Positions 46,338 through 54,940 of a stretch of DNA of 64,000 bases are shown here, piece by piece. The position numbers and the translations under genes were made by a program. Position 1 is the first letter of the stretch. Each line of letters begins with the position of its first letter. The DNA comes from JBHJGO01 sp050331715 (GTDB lineage: Bacteria > Cyanobacteriota > Cyanobacteriia > Cyanobacteriales > Microcoleaceae), in NCBI GenBank assembly GCA_050331715.1, contig JBHJGO010000070.1, positions 1-64,000 on the forward strand, read 5' to 3'. The notes beneath the pieces were generated by a model. The model was not told the DNA's origin and searched no databases. It saw only the letters and a list, made by a program, of their open reading frames with translations.

Positions 46338-47450
46338 ATGGCTATGCAATACAGTTACAGCAGCAACAGCAATACCGGGGAACGTTCACCCCGTCGGATT
46401 TTAATTACAGGGGGAGCTGGATTTATCGGTTCTAATTTTGTCCATCACTGGAGCAATTCCTATCCTCAAGATCGGGTGGTTGTCCTAGATGCTCTCACCT
46501 ATGCTGGAAATCGACAGAACTTAGCAGACATTGAAAACCTGGAGAATTTTCGCTTTGTAAAGGGGGATATCTGCGATCGCGAGTTAGTCGATGAGCTACT
46601 CCAGGTAGAACAGCTCGACACCGTTGCCCATTTTGCTGCCGAATCCCATGTTGATCGCTCTATTCTCGGCCCTGGCGCATTCGTTCAAACAAACGTTGTG
46701 GGAACCTTCACCCTACTAGAAGCCTTCCGTCAGTACTGGAATCGTCAAGATCAGCCTGGACATTACCGCTTCCTGCACGTTTCAACGGACGAAGTTTACG
46801 GTAGCCTGGCTCCCGAAGACCCAGCTTTTACTGAAACAACCCCCTACACGCCCAATAGCCCCTATTCCGCGTCTAAAGCAGGCAGTGATCATCTGGCGCG
46901 GGCCTACTTCCACACTTACCACATGCCCACGATCATCACCAACTGCTCCAATAACTACGGCCCCTACCACTATCCAGAAAAATTGATTCCGCTGATGTGT
47001 ATCAATATTCTGTTGGGTAAGCCACTCCCTGTGTACGGGGATGGCCAGAACGTGCGCGATTGGCTGTACGTGCTTGACCACTGCCGCGCATTGGATGCAG
47101 TGATTCACAGGGGTCAGCCTGGAGAGACCTACAATATCGGTGGAAATAACGAAGTCAAGAATCTTGATCTGGTGAAGATGTTGTGCAACATCATGGATCA
47201 GTTGGCACCCAACCTACCCGTGAAGCCCTCCAGTGAACTAATCACCTTCGTGAAAGATCGACCCGGCCATGATCGACGCTATGCGATTGATGCTCACAAG
47301 ATCATGACAGAGTTAGGCTGGGCCCCACTCGTCACGGTCGAAGAGGGCTTGCGGCAAACTGTGAGCTGGTATCTGTCTCATCAACATTGGTGGGAACCTC
47401 TGCTGTCCGAGGAGTATCAAACCTATTATCAGAAGGTTTACGCATCCTAG
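46338..47450 (+). CDS. rfbB: dTDP-glucose 4,6-dehydratase
   Basis: 370 residues. NAD+-dependent dehydratase making dTDP-4-keto-6-deoxyglucose, on the route to dTDP-rhamnose for O-antigen and exopolysaccharide. Rossmann motif RRILITGGAGFIGSNFVHHW, catalytic STDEVYG (Thr/Asp/Glu) and YSASKAGSDH (YxxxK), then NNYGPYHYPEKLIPL. The first 18 residues (Ser/Asn-rich) are an extension; an ATG 6 nt downstream of the first is also possible. Single gene in this window; other rfb genes are elsewhere. Confidence 0.96.
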   Translation: MAMQYSYSSNSNTGERSPRRILITGGAGFIGSNFVHHWSNSYPQDRVVVLDALTYAGNRQNLADIENLENFRFVKGDICDRELVDELLQVEQLDTVAHFAAESHVDRSILGPGAFVQTNVVGTFTLLEAFRQYWNRQDQPGHYRFLHVSTDEVYGSLAPEDPAFTETTPYTPNSPYSASKAGSDHLARAYFHTYHMPTIITNCSNNYGPYHYPEKLIPLMCINILLGKPLPVYGDGQNVRDWLYVLDHCRALDAVIHRGQPGETYNIGGNNEVKNLDLVKMLCNIMDQLAPNLPVKPSSELITFVKDRPGHDRRYAIDAHKIMTELGWAPLVTVEEGLRQTVSWYLSHQHWWEPLLSEEYQTYYQKVYAS

Positions 47451-47470
47451 TTCTGTTGCAAAATAATCCA

Positions 47471-47494
47471 GTGGGGGTGCAATAGTGCCCCCAC
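47471..47494 (-). terminator. Terminator hairpin between rfbB and a small minus-strand gene
   Basis: 7-bp stem GTGGGGG / CCCCCAC (47471-47477 with 47488-47494). Followed on the minus strand by TGGATTATTTTGC, so it fits the minus-strand small gene; it also lies 20 nt after the rfbB stop. Confidence 0.65.
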
Positions 47495-47505
47495 AACAAC
47501 TCCGA

Positions 47506-47754
47506 TTACCCGAATCGTGAACCTGTATCCCCTGTTCCTCCCGTGCCTACGCCTTCGGGACGGTATTCTGATACGAGCTGGTAATCACCGAAGCCATCTA
47601 CTACAGGAATCGAAGAACAAGCACCGACAGCAATCAAAATAGTGCAGCATTTCCAGCATGGGTGAATCGCTACGAAGGGCTGTAGTGCAACAGACCACAG
47701 TTTTTCAAATCCGCACCTGACACGATTGAAAGTTTTTGTAGATACCGTACTCAT
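47506..47754 (-). CDS. Small Cys-containing hypothetical protein
   Basis: 82 residues from ATG 47754; the longer 109-residue frame starts without a ribosome site, whereas GAAAGG precedes this ATG. Five Cys (RCGF, HPCWKCC, GACSS), a short hydrophobic core (TILIAVGAC) and a glycine-rich tail (EGVGTGGTGDTGSRFG). No family recognised. Tight coupling to a terminator hairpin 12 nt after the stop supports a real short transcript. Possibilities are a small peptide precursor or a metal-binding protein. Confidence 0.5.
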   Translation of the reverse strand: MSTVSTKTFNRVRCGFEKLWSVALQPFVAIHPCWKCCTILIAVGACSSIPVVDGFGDYQLVSEYRPEGVGTGGTGDTGSRFG

Positions 47755-47899
47755 ACGTATTTGTAGCCTTTCGCCTTTAGAGATAAAAGTATATGCCTTT
47801 ATAATCATTATCACTGAGATGGTTTGTAGAAGCATACCTCTTTTGATACGTCTTAATGCTTATTAACATATCTTCAGCAAGCGAAAAGCAACAAAAACT

Positions 47900-48226
47900 A
47901 TGTCACCCAAATTTGATCCCCAAAGCGACCCTGAGAAATATGCTCGCCTCAAAGCTGAACTGAAAAGCCCCTTCCGTCCTCTAAGACAATTCATATACTT
48001 TTCATTTGGCGTATCCGGTTTTATTGGAGCGCTAGTTTTCCTAGTCCAGCTCATTGCAGGCCGTCAAGTTGCTTCGGCCCTGCCAAATTTTGCACTTCAG
48101 GTCGGTCTCGTCACTCTAATGATTTGGCTGTTTCGGATTGAGTCACGGGCCAACGAAAAGAGTGTTGCAACAGAGAGACAAAACTTTGCATCTGCAAACA
48201 AAAAGCAACAAACTGAAAACAAATGA
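47900..48226 (+). CDS. DUF3493 domain-containing protein
   Basis: 108 residues. DUF3493 pattern: PEKYARLKAELKSPFRPLRQFIYFSFGVSGFIGALVFL, then a second helix ALQVGLVTLMIWLFRIE. Two membrane helices with basic flanks. The family is found in cyanobacteria and plastids; function unknown. Good ATG in a credible position; followed by the psaK intergenic region. Confidence 0.88.
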   Translation: MSPKFDPQSDPEKYARLKAELKSPFRPLRQFIYFSFGVSGFIGALVFLVQLIAGRQVASALPNFALQVGLVTLMIWLFRIESRANEKSVATERQNFASANKKQQTENK

Positions 48227-48303
48227 TAATAAAGAAAATATTATGAAATGCCAGACAACAAATTGATCCCTGATATGAATATGTAAATAGGAGGCATGAA
48301 TTG

Positions 48304-48382
48304 AGGTCGGCCAATATACAGACCTTAACCATCAATCTCTTTTTCTTTAAATGGGGTCAGCCTATATAAAGACCCTAACCAT
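48304..48382 (+). repeat. Two 28-nt repeats with co-varying inverted arms
   Basis: Copy A (48305-48332) and copy B (48355-48382) match at 24 of 28 positions, exactly 50 bp apart. Each has arms that pair: AGGTC/GACCT in A (48304), GGGTC/GACCC in B (48354), so the outer pair changes from A-T to G-C with pairing kept. Located between the DUF3493 gene and psaK. Confidence 0.75.
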
Positions 48383-48393
48383 AGAATCATCGG

Positions 48394-48434
48394 GATGTCA
48401 GGTCTTTATTGAGGATCTGACATCTTGTTTTTGG
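48394..48434 (+). terminator. Rho-independent terminator upstream of psaK
   Basis: GATGTCAGGTC / GATCTGACATC (48394-48404 with 48414-48424; one G-T pair), loop of 9 nt, followed by TTGTTTTTGG. Ends the DUF3493 transcript or a leader. Confidence 0.7.
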
Positions 48435-48535
48435 AAATGGACTTCAAACTTTGCTGATAACATGTGATACTATTGCGTGATATTAAGGATCGTGGCGTCC
48501 TTCAAAATTGTTAGCAAAGTGCAGTGAGAGAAATT

Positions 48536-48784
48536 ATGAGTCAGATTTTACTAGCAGCAGTTGCAACAACCCCTGCTTGGAGTCCCAAGGTCGCAATTAT
48601 CATGGCGATTTGTAATATCCTTGCCCTAGTCATTGGCCGTTCTGTAATCAAGCAGCCCAATGTTGGCCCATCCCCAAGATTGTTTTTCGGTATGAGTTTG
48701 GCAGCTTTCATCGGCAGCATGTGTTTAGGTCATATCATTGCGGCTGGAGCTATCCTGGGATTAGCTAATGTGGGCGGACTCTGA
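48536..48784 (+). CDS. psaK: Photosystem I reaction centre subunit PsaK
   Basis: 82 residues from ATG 48536; a GTG at 48524 adds four residues. Small PSI membrane subunit at the periphery of the PsaA side, binding chlorophyll and carotenoid. Two membrane helices (about 15-38 SPKVAIIMAICNILALVIGR and 55-80 MSLAAFIGSMCLGHIIAAGAIL) with the connecting loop QPNVGPSPRLFFGM; the sequence from PKVAIIMAICN onwards is characteristic. Converges with the cruP gene, which ends 5 nt away. Confidence 0.95.
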   Translation: MSQILLAAVATTPAWSPKVAIIMAICNILALVIGRSVIKQPNVGPSPRLFFGMSLAAFIGSMCLGHIIAAGAILGLANVGGL

Positions 48785-48789
48785 GCCGT

Positions 48790-50400
48790 TCAGGTCTCGT
48801 AGTCTTGCCCTGATCCGTATTGCCAAGCCTCTAGCCAGCGATTCCAATAGTACTGCTGAGCAGCGGACAGAGTTGGAATCGCCAATCCTGGAATCAACTG
48901 AGGGTTGCTGGCCAGGTCTGTTTCAAGCAGTTTCCTGGCAGCTCCTTCCACCCTCACACCCAAAACATACAGAGCGCTGTAGACCCCTAGATTGAAGTAA
49001 TGTCCTGTCCAGTCTAGAAGATTACCCAACCCGACCTGCGGAATAATCCTGAACACTAGAGCAGGATGAAACAAACCCGTCTTGAATAATGTTTTGGCCA
49101 GGGCTGGGAATTGAACGACATCTTGCAGAAAGGGATCGAGAACAGGCTTACCCAACTGCTCCATTTCCTGAAAAACGGCAGTTAAGAGTAGATTAATCTG
49201 GTCAGGGTTCACGGTTTGATCCAGACCAACGCTCATAGAGCGTTGAAATAGCCAGGTGACAGAGAGATTGGGTTGATAGGGTTGTAGCAGATTCAAATCA
49301 CCAGAACTGAGGCAGTCCGCTCTTAGCGCCTGATCAATCCCATGAGTTAAACGCTTTAAATGACGCACCATTGAGCCAAAGCCACCAAAGCTCAGGGGAG
49401 ATTGGCTGCCACTACTGTCTCCAACGGGTAGAATGCGATTCCAGGGCGTTCTCAGGGGGCTGCTGCGGTAACAGGGAAAGAAGCCAAACATTGCCCGTTT
49501 AAAGCTGAGTTGATCCAGCGATATGTTCTGATAGGCAGGCAGCAGTCGAAGATATTCCTCGAAGAAGAATTCCAGACTGAATCGCCCTGGATCAGCATCC
49601 AGATAGGTAAACAAATAAGTCGTCCGTCCATCTCTGGCGGGAAAGGCTTCCCAAAAATATTGGCAGTGATTTTCAATCGGCGTGAAGGCCGCAAAAATAT
49701 CGCCCGTTTGATTCTGCGTGTACCCCGTCCCACAGGTTCCAACTACTAAACAAACTGCATCGGGTTTCTTGCCCTGACGGGCCTGACGCACAATCGGTGA
49801 AAAATGGCCCATAGCATCCAGCAGCAGGCGAGTCGTTAACGGCTGTTCATCCGTTTGAACCATAACGCCATTGGGATGAACCGTTGCCACTTTGTAAGAT
49901 GTTTGCTCGAACAGTTTTCCCCCCGCTTCCAGAAAACGAGTTTTTAGGGTTTCTAATAAAAACACCGGATCGACGCCAACATTGAGAATATTCTCGACCC
50001 AGATATCGGGAGCATTGGGAAAGCTCAAGCGGGCGGGATTGTATTCCGTGGCGATGGCTTGCTCCAGTTCAGCCTCCGTTAAAAGATTCAGCTCCAGAAA
50101 TGCAGTTAACTCCTGCCGTGAAATATTCCACTCCTGGTCTCGACCCCTGAGAATTCCCCGCTCAATTAATCCCACCTTCCAACCCTGCTGAGCTAGAGCT
50201 GCCCCTAGCAAAATTCCCAGGGTTCCTCCACAAATCAAAATGTCATAGTCTGGAGAATTGATAGATTGGGTATCTTGCTGAACGGTTGCAGGAACGGGCA
50301 GGGTATTTTCCCGAACGGTCTGCCACAGCTGATCCGCCTTTCGTAAACCCTGCAGCGGATTGCCAGGAATTTGAGCTAAGACTTGTTCCGTTAAAGACAT
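48790..50400 (-). CDS. cruP: FAD-dependent lycopene cyclase paralogue CruP
   Basis: 536 residues. CruA/CruP family flavoprotein: Rossmann FAD motif DILICGGTLGILLGAALAQQGWKVGLIERG (about 52-82), second motif NRILPVGDSSGSQSPLSFGGFG, and conserved tail FLQDVVQFPALAKTLF. CruA acts as lycopene cyclase; CruP, present in cyanobacteria and plants, has been associated with limiting carotenoid epoxide or singlet-oxygen damage. The DVVQFPAL tail is why I choose CruP over CruA. Converges with psaK and lies 13 nt from the upstream nuclease-fold gene. Confidence 0.8.
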   Translation of the reverse strand: MSLTEQVLAQIPGNPLQGLRKADQLWQTVRENTLPVPATVQQDTQSINSPDYDILICGGTLGILLGAALAQQGWKVGLIERGILRGRDQEWNISRQELTAFLELNLLTEAELEQAIATEYNPARLSFPNAPDIWVENILNVGVDPVFLLETLKTRFLEAGGKLFEQTSYKVATVHPNGVMVQTDEQPLTTRLLLDAMGHFSPIVRQARQGKKPDAVCLVVGTCGTGYTQNQTGDIFAAFTPIENHCQYFWEAFPARDGRTTYLFTYLDADPGRFSLEFFFEEYLRLLPAYQNISLDQLSFKRAMFGFFPCYRSSPLRTPWNRILPVGDSSGSQSPLSFGGFGSMVRHLKRLTHGIDQALRADCLSSGDLNLLQPYQPNLSVTWLFQRSMSVGLDQTVNPDQINLLLTAVFQEMEQLGKPVLDPFLQDVVQFPALAKTLFKTGLFHPALVFRIIPQVGLGNLLDWTGHYFNLGVYSALYVLGVRVEGAARKLLETDLASNPQLIPGLAIPTLSAAQQYYWNRWLEAWQYGSGQDYET

Positions 50401-50412
50401 TAATAACCTCGA

Positions 50413-51057
50413 CTACAGCGCTAAAAGATGGCGCAAGATTTGAACCACCTGGTACAGTTCGTTTGACTCTGGATTAACTAGAGTCAACTTTTTAGAAAAA
50501 GTGTATTGATTTATCGTCCGGTCTAATTTCAGGAATAAGTAGTCTTCTCCATTCGTCACCATCCCAAACAGAGGAGAGTCTCTGTCTGGATTTGCCATCA
50601 TATAGACGAGGGTCTGAGGAACGCCGCGAAGAACACTAAACCCAGACTTTTTCGCCTCAATTACGACGAGCCAAAAGTATGATTGCAGGGACTTTTGAAT
50701 CGTTAGAGCATCAATTCTACCTTCTAGAACTTCGGTACCATCATCCATTTCAACCTCTAGCTTGACCCATTTCTCACCCCGAATTCGATAGGGGAGATCG
50801 CAAAGTTTAGCCAGATTAATCAACGGGGATAGGATGATGATATTGACGGTACTCTCACTAATTCCTTCGTCTTCTAGATAACGCAGATAGCGAGATCGAA
50901 GGAAATCCAAGGATATCATCTCTGTTTCCACTAATTCAGGCATTGCAGCCTTCCATTCAGAGAAAAATTCAGGATCTCTGCTCTGCCTCAGATTAAATCG
51001 ACTTTCGACATCACTTAATCGGGTGATCGCTTGAGGGACGGCAATAGTTTCAGTCAT
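50413..51057 (-). CDS. Restriction-endonuclease-like fold protein (Type I R subunit N-terminal-like)
   Basis: 214 residues from ATG 51057; a further ATG 6 nt upstream is possible. A PD-(D/E)XK-like core: EGRIDALTIQ (Asp) and WLVVIEAKKSG (ExK) with the spacing of HsdR-like N-terminal nuclease domains. In cyanobacteria such single-domain proteins are common and often annotated as restriction endonuclease subunit R; no helicase or DNA methylase gene is nearby. Probably a stand-alone nuclease-fold protein of unknown role. Confidence 0.75.
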   Translation of the reverse strand: MTETIAVPQAITRLSDVESRFNLRQSRDPEFFSEWKAAMPELVETEMISLDFLRSRYLRYLEDEGISESTVNIIILSPLINLAKLCDLPYRIRGEKWVKLEVEMDDGTEVLEGRIDALTIQKSLQSYFWLVVIEAKKSGFSVLRGVPQTLVYMMANPDRDSPLFGMVTNGEDYLFLKLDRTINQYTFSKKLTLVNPESNELYQVVQILRHLLAL

Positions 51058-51169
51058 ACACACTGAATCGTGGATTTTGCTTTATTCTAAATCCTGGTTG
51101 CATCCGGTAGGTGCTATCATCGAATTGCTATTTTGCTTCAATTGAATCTCATCCAGTACTAGATCGTTC

Positions 51170-52300
51170 GTGCCACCAAATCCGTTACACAAAAGGCTTT
51201 GTAGAACTTCTCAAACCCGACGCCAGTTTCTCCAAGCGTCGATGACAGCTGCAATGGCTTCGGGACTTTCCAGTTGCGGCTGGACATTGGCAGAAGTTAA
51301 AACAACACCCGGAACTCAGGTTTCCTCAGATACCCTGTACATCTACACCTGGGCAGGGTACACCGACCAGGACTTGCTTGATCGTTTTGCCCAGGAAACG
51401 GGGTTTAAGGTCGTTGCTGATGTCTTTGACTCCAATGAATCAATGCTAGCGCGGGTGCAGGCCGGTGGCGCAGGAGCCTATAGCGTGATTTACCCATCAG
51501 ACTACATGGTGCAGCGGATGGTGGAATTGGATCTGTTGATGGAGTTGGATCATTCCTTGCTGCTGGGGCTGGAGGATCTGTTCCCCATGTTTCAGAATCC
51601 AATCTATGATGCTGCTAACCAGTACAGTGTCCCGATCAGCTGGGGAACAACTGGACTCATCTACAACACCGAAAAGCTGAGCCAGGTTCCCGAAGATTGG
51701 AACTATCTCTGGGAGAATCAAGATGCGATCGCCAAACGTTTCACCCTACTCAATGATGTTCGAGAAGTGATGGGAGCTTCGTTGAGACGGTTGGGCTATT
51801 CATACAACTCCACTGATCCCAGCCAAATCGAGGCAGCCTACGAGGGCCTGAGTGAACTCAAACCTGCCATTGCATCCTTCACCACCGATGCGTGGCGACC
51901 GCAGGTGATCGTTGAGGATTTGTTAATTGCTATGTGCTATTCCTCCGATGCGGCAGAGGTGATGCCTGAGAATGACGCTCTGCAATACGTTACCCCGCGC
52001 AGCGGTTCTTCTCTCTGGACAGATACCCTGGTGATTCCCAAGTTTGCCCCCAATCCGGAGGCGGCCTATCAATGGATCAACTTTATGTTGCAGCCGGATG
52101 TTGCTTCCCGGATTGTTGAACGGTTGAGCTTCGCCACCCCCTCTCAGTTGGCATTTCGCAAACTCCCGAAGGATCTCCAGAATGATGCGACTCTATTTCC
52201 ACCGGAGTCTGTGATTGAGAAATGTGAAGGCATTACTCCGGTGAGTGATGATATTACTGAGGTTTATGATCGATATTGGACACGCCTCACCAGTGGTTAA
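51170..52300 (+). CDS. potD: Polyamine-type ABC transporter substrate-binding protein (PotD)
   Basis: 376 residues from GTG 51170. Periplasmic binding protein for spermidine/putrescine. The N-terminus TRRQFLQASMTAAMASGLSSCG combines a twin-arginine motif with a lipobox (LSSC), so it is an exported lipoprotein. SBP family 1 features: LYIYTWAGYTDQDLLDRFAQETG, the core PSDYMVQRMVEL and ISWGTTGLIYNTEKL (polyamine-binding loop). Followed by permease genes at 4-nt spacing, hence one operon. Confidence 0.92.
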   Translation: MPPNPLHKRLCRTSQTRRQFLQASMTAAMASGLSSCGWTLAEVKTTPGTQVSSDTLYIYTWAGYTDQDLLDRFAQETGFKVVADVFDSNESMLARVQAGGAGAYSVIYPSDYMVQRMVELDLLMELDHSLLLGLEDLFPMFQNPIYDAANQYSVPISWGTTGLIYNTEKLSQVPEDWNYLWENQDAIAKRFTLLNDVREVMGASLRRLGYSYNSTDPSQIEAAYEGLSELKPAIASFTTDAWRPQVIVEDLLIAMCYSSDAAEVMPENDALQYVTPRSGSSLWTDTLVIPKFAPNPEAAYQWINFMLQPDVASRIVERLSFATPSQLAFRKLPKDLQNDATLFPPESVIEKCEGITPVSDDITEVYDRYWTRLTSG

Positions 52301-52303
52301 CCT

Positions 52304-53224
52304 ATGAGTGTTTCAAGTCAAACGCCACCCCCGGCGCTCCCTCCTCCACAGTCTAGCCCCCAGCAGCCAATGAAACGCTGGCACTCTAAACTGCTCGGCC
52401 CTCTGGTGTTGCTTGGCCCTGCTGGCTTATGGCTGCTACTGCTGCTGGTTTTACCAGCGTTGGTGATTTTTGAGCTGAGTCTGGTCAAAGATATTCGTCC
52501 AGGGGATGTGGTGATTCCGGATGGGATTGCCAATTACCTGCGAGTATTTGAACCAACGAATTTACAGGTAATTGGCCGCTCCTTATTTTTTGCCACAGGC
52601 ACAACGATTCTATGTCTGTTGCTAGGATTTCCAGTGGCCTATTGGATTGCGGTGTTAGCCCCAAGCCGTTGGCGAAATCTCCTATTACTGGGATTTATTC
52701 TGCCCCTATGGACGTCTTCTCTGTTACGTTCCTATGCCTGGATTACGATCTTGCGGCCCACAGGGGTATTGAACTCCTTTCTAGGACTATTGGGATTACC
52801 GGCCCTGGAACTACTCAATCGCAATCCAGCCGTTTTGATCGGCATGGCCTATAGTTACTTGCCCTATATGGTTACAGTTCTCTATGCATCGCTTGAGAAA
52901 CTAGATCGACAATTACTGGAAGCGTCGGCGGATTTGGGCGCAAAGCCGAGAGAAACCTTTTGGAAAGTAACAATTCCCCAAACCTTGCCAGGAATTCTTG
53001 CTGGATCATTGCTCGTCTTCATCAGTGCACTGGGGGACTTCGTCGATCCAGAACTGTTGGGTGGGGCCTCCAGCATGACAGTTTCTCGGTTGATTTATAA
53101 CCAATTTTTGGGGGCCACTCAGAACTGGGGCTTTGGCTCTGCTTTGAGCATGGTGCTGATTATGGGTGTGAGTTTAGCGATCGCCCTCCTGTTGAAGTAC
53201 GGTGATGGTCGTCCCTCAAAGTAA
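52304..53224 (+). CDS. potB: Polyamine-type ABC transporter permease (PotB)
   Basis: 306 residues, six membrane helices. Begins with a Pro/Gln-rich tail, then LLLLLVLPALVIFELSLVKD. The EAA loop is visible as EASADLGAKPRETFWKVTIPQTLPGILAG (about 205-233), the contact to the ATPase. Partner of the next permease. Confidence 0.93.
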   Translation: MSVSSQTPPPALPPPQSSPQQPMKRWHSKLLGPLVLLGPAGLWLLLLLVLPALVIFELSLVKDIRPGDVVIPDGIANYLRVFEPTNLQVIGRSLFFATGTTILCLLLGFPVAYWIAVLAPSRWRNLLLLGFILPLWTSSLLRSYAWITILRPTGVLNSFLGLLGLPALELLNRNPAVLIGMAYSYLPYMVTVLYASLEKLDRQLLEASADLGAKPRETFWKVTIPQTLPGILAGSLLVFISALGDFVDPELLGGASSMTVSRLIYNQFLGATQNWGFGSALSMVLIMGVSLAIALLLKYGDGRPSK

Positions 53225-53281
53225 TGTTTTGATAGGTTTGCTGTGCTGCCCCAATTGATTTACTGAATTCACAACAGGTTA

Positions 53282-54103
53282 ATGATTGAATCCGATAATC
53301 TTGAGCCACCCATGAAGAAAAAAGGGCCACGACTGAAAATTTCCTGGCAGGTGATTTTTGTCATGTTGATGTTTTTCTACATGTACCTGCCGATCTTTGT
53401 ACTGACTTTCTACAGTTTCAATCAGTCTCGCTACAGTGCCGGTTGGCAGGGATTTACTCTGGATTGGTATCGCAAACTGTTTCAAGACACTCGGATTCTC
53501 ACAGCTCTACAGAATAGTCTGATCGTGGCCTTCGTCGCCGTTGCGGTTGCGGCAGTGATTGGAACGCTAATGGCGGCGGGACTGGCCCGGTTTCGCTTTC
53601 CAGGTAGAGGGTTGTACCAGGGAGTAGCCTATTTACCGCTGATTATTCCAGACATCACGATTGCGGTTGCAACCTTAGTTTTCCTGGCGGCTGTGGCGAT
53701 TCCCCTGAGTTTGTGGACGATCGTAGCGGCCCATATCGTTTTTTGTTTGTCCTATATTGCGCTGGTGGTTTCGACGCGACTGGCAGATTTAGATCCGAAT
53801 CTGGAGGAAGCAGCCCTGGATTTGGGAGCTACTCCAGTAGCAGCCTTTTTAAAGGTTCTCCTACCCCAACTGGTTCCTGGAATTGTCTCCGGTTGCTTGT
53901 TAGCCTTCGTCCTCAGCATGGATGACTTTTTAATTGCTAGCTTTACCGCAGGCAGCGGTGCGACAACGCTACCGATGGAAATCTTCAGTCGGATTCGGAC
54001 GGGGGTGAAACCAGATATTAATGCGTTGAGTGTGATTCTGATCGTGGCTTCAGGATTTGTAGCCTTTGCCGGAGAATTTCTGAGAGATCAGGGTGAGAAG
54101 TAG
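53282..54103 (+). CDS. potC: Polyamine-type ABC transporter permease (PotC)
   Basis: 273 residues, six membrane helices (MLMFFYMYLPIFVLTFYSFN first). EAA motif EAALDLGATPVAAFLKVLLPQLVPGIVSG. Third gene of the cluster. No potA ATPase lies in the window, so the ATP-binding subunit must come from elsewhere. The frame starts at 53282; an ATG at 53312 would still precede the first helix. Confidence 0.93.
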   Translation: MIESDNLEPPMKKKGPRLKISWQVIFVMLMFFYMYLPIFVLTFYSFNQSRYSAGWQGFTLDWYRKLFQDTRILTALQNSLIVAFVAVAVAAVIGTLMAAGLARFRFPGRGLYQGVAYLPLIIPDITIAVATLVFLAAVAIPLSLWTIVAAHIVFCLSYIALVVSTRLADLDPNLEEAALDLGATPVAAFLKVLLPQLVPGIVSGCLLAFVLSMDDFLIASFTAGSGATTLPMEIFSRIRTGVKPDINALSVILIVASGFVAFAGEFLRDQGEK

Positions 54104-54210
54104 AGAAGGAGAATGATCAAATGCCAAGCTAGAACAGCAGCCTTCTAACGGATAGTGAGCGATAGAAATCAGTGCGATCGCTGTCGCCGTGAGTTGATGA
54201 AAGCAAACTT

Positions 54211-54873
54211 ATGATGAACAGAGATCGGCTAAGTCAATTGATTAAAATTGTTAACCAAAATCTTCGCCCTGGGGTTAGTCTCGAAAGTGTAAGGCCGCAT
54301 GATCCAATCGAGGTTCACTATATTCCTGCGCCATGGCAACTTTTAGGCACTGGAAATTACGCAGCAGTTTTTGCACATCCTGATTATTCAGACCAAGTGG
54401 TCAAAATTTATGCCCCAAATCGCCCTGGATTTGAAGATGAAGTTGAAGTCTATCGCAGAATTGGCTCTCATCCTGCCTTCTCTCAATGTTTCTATGCCCA
54501 GGATGATTTTTTGATTCTCAAGCGCTTACGAGGCGTTACGCTGTTCGACTGCCTGCATCAGAGGTTACGTATTCCTGTACAGGTCATTGTCGATATTGAT
54601 CGAGCTTTGGATTATACTAGGAGCCAAGGTCTAAATCCTCGTGACGTCCATGGAAAAAACGTGATGATGCATGAAGGACGAGGATTAGTTGTAGATATCT
54701 CAGATTTCCTTGAGGAGGGTTTGGGATCGGCTCGGACTGATTTTAAAAAGTTTTATTACTGGATTTATCGACCCTTCCTCTCTCCTGCAAGAATTTGTAT
54801 CCCTCTAGGGATATTGAATTTCAGTCGAAGGGCCTATCGATGGCTGCGTAGTTTGTTAAAGCGTAAGGCCTGA
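54211..54873 (+). CDS. Small protein-kinase-like fold protein
   Basis: 220 residues. Kinase-like elements: glycine loop LLGTGNYAAVF (about 45-54), VVKIY (Lys65), catalytic loop LNPRDVHGKNVM (Asp145, Asn150) and VVDISDF (Asp162), with a C-terminal region rich in Arg/Lys and hydrophobics. The layout resembles YrbL/Kdo-kinase/RIO-like small kinases more than Ser/Thr kinases of the Hanks type. All main catalytic residues are present, so it may be active. A TTG/ATG ambiguity at the start is minor (MMNRDR). Function unknown. Confidence 0.75.
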   Translation: MMNRDRLSQLIKIVNQNLRPGVSLESVRPHDPIEVHYIPAPWQLLGTGNYAAVFAHPDYSDQVVKIYAPNRPGFEDEVEVYRRIGSHPAFSQCFYAQDDFLILKRLRGVTLFDCLHQRLRIPVQVIVDIDRALDYTRSQGLNPRDVHGKNVMMHEGRGLVVDISDFLEEGLGSARTDFKKFYYWIYRPFLSPARICIPLGILNFSRRAYRWLRSLLKRKA

Positions 54874-54940
54874 AAATCATTCTGATGCAGCACATCAATT
54901 TCGACCAGATGAGCTTGACGGTTAAAAATCATCTGTCGCT

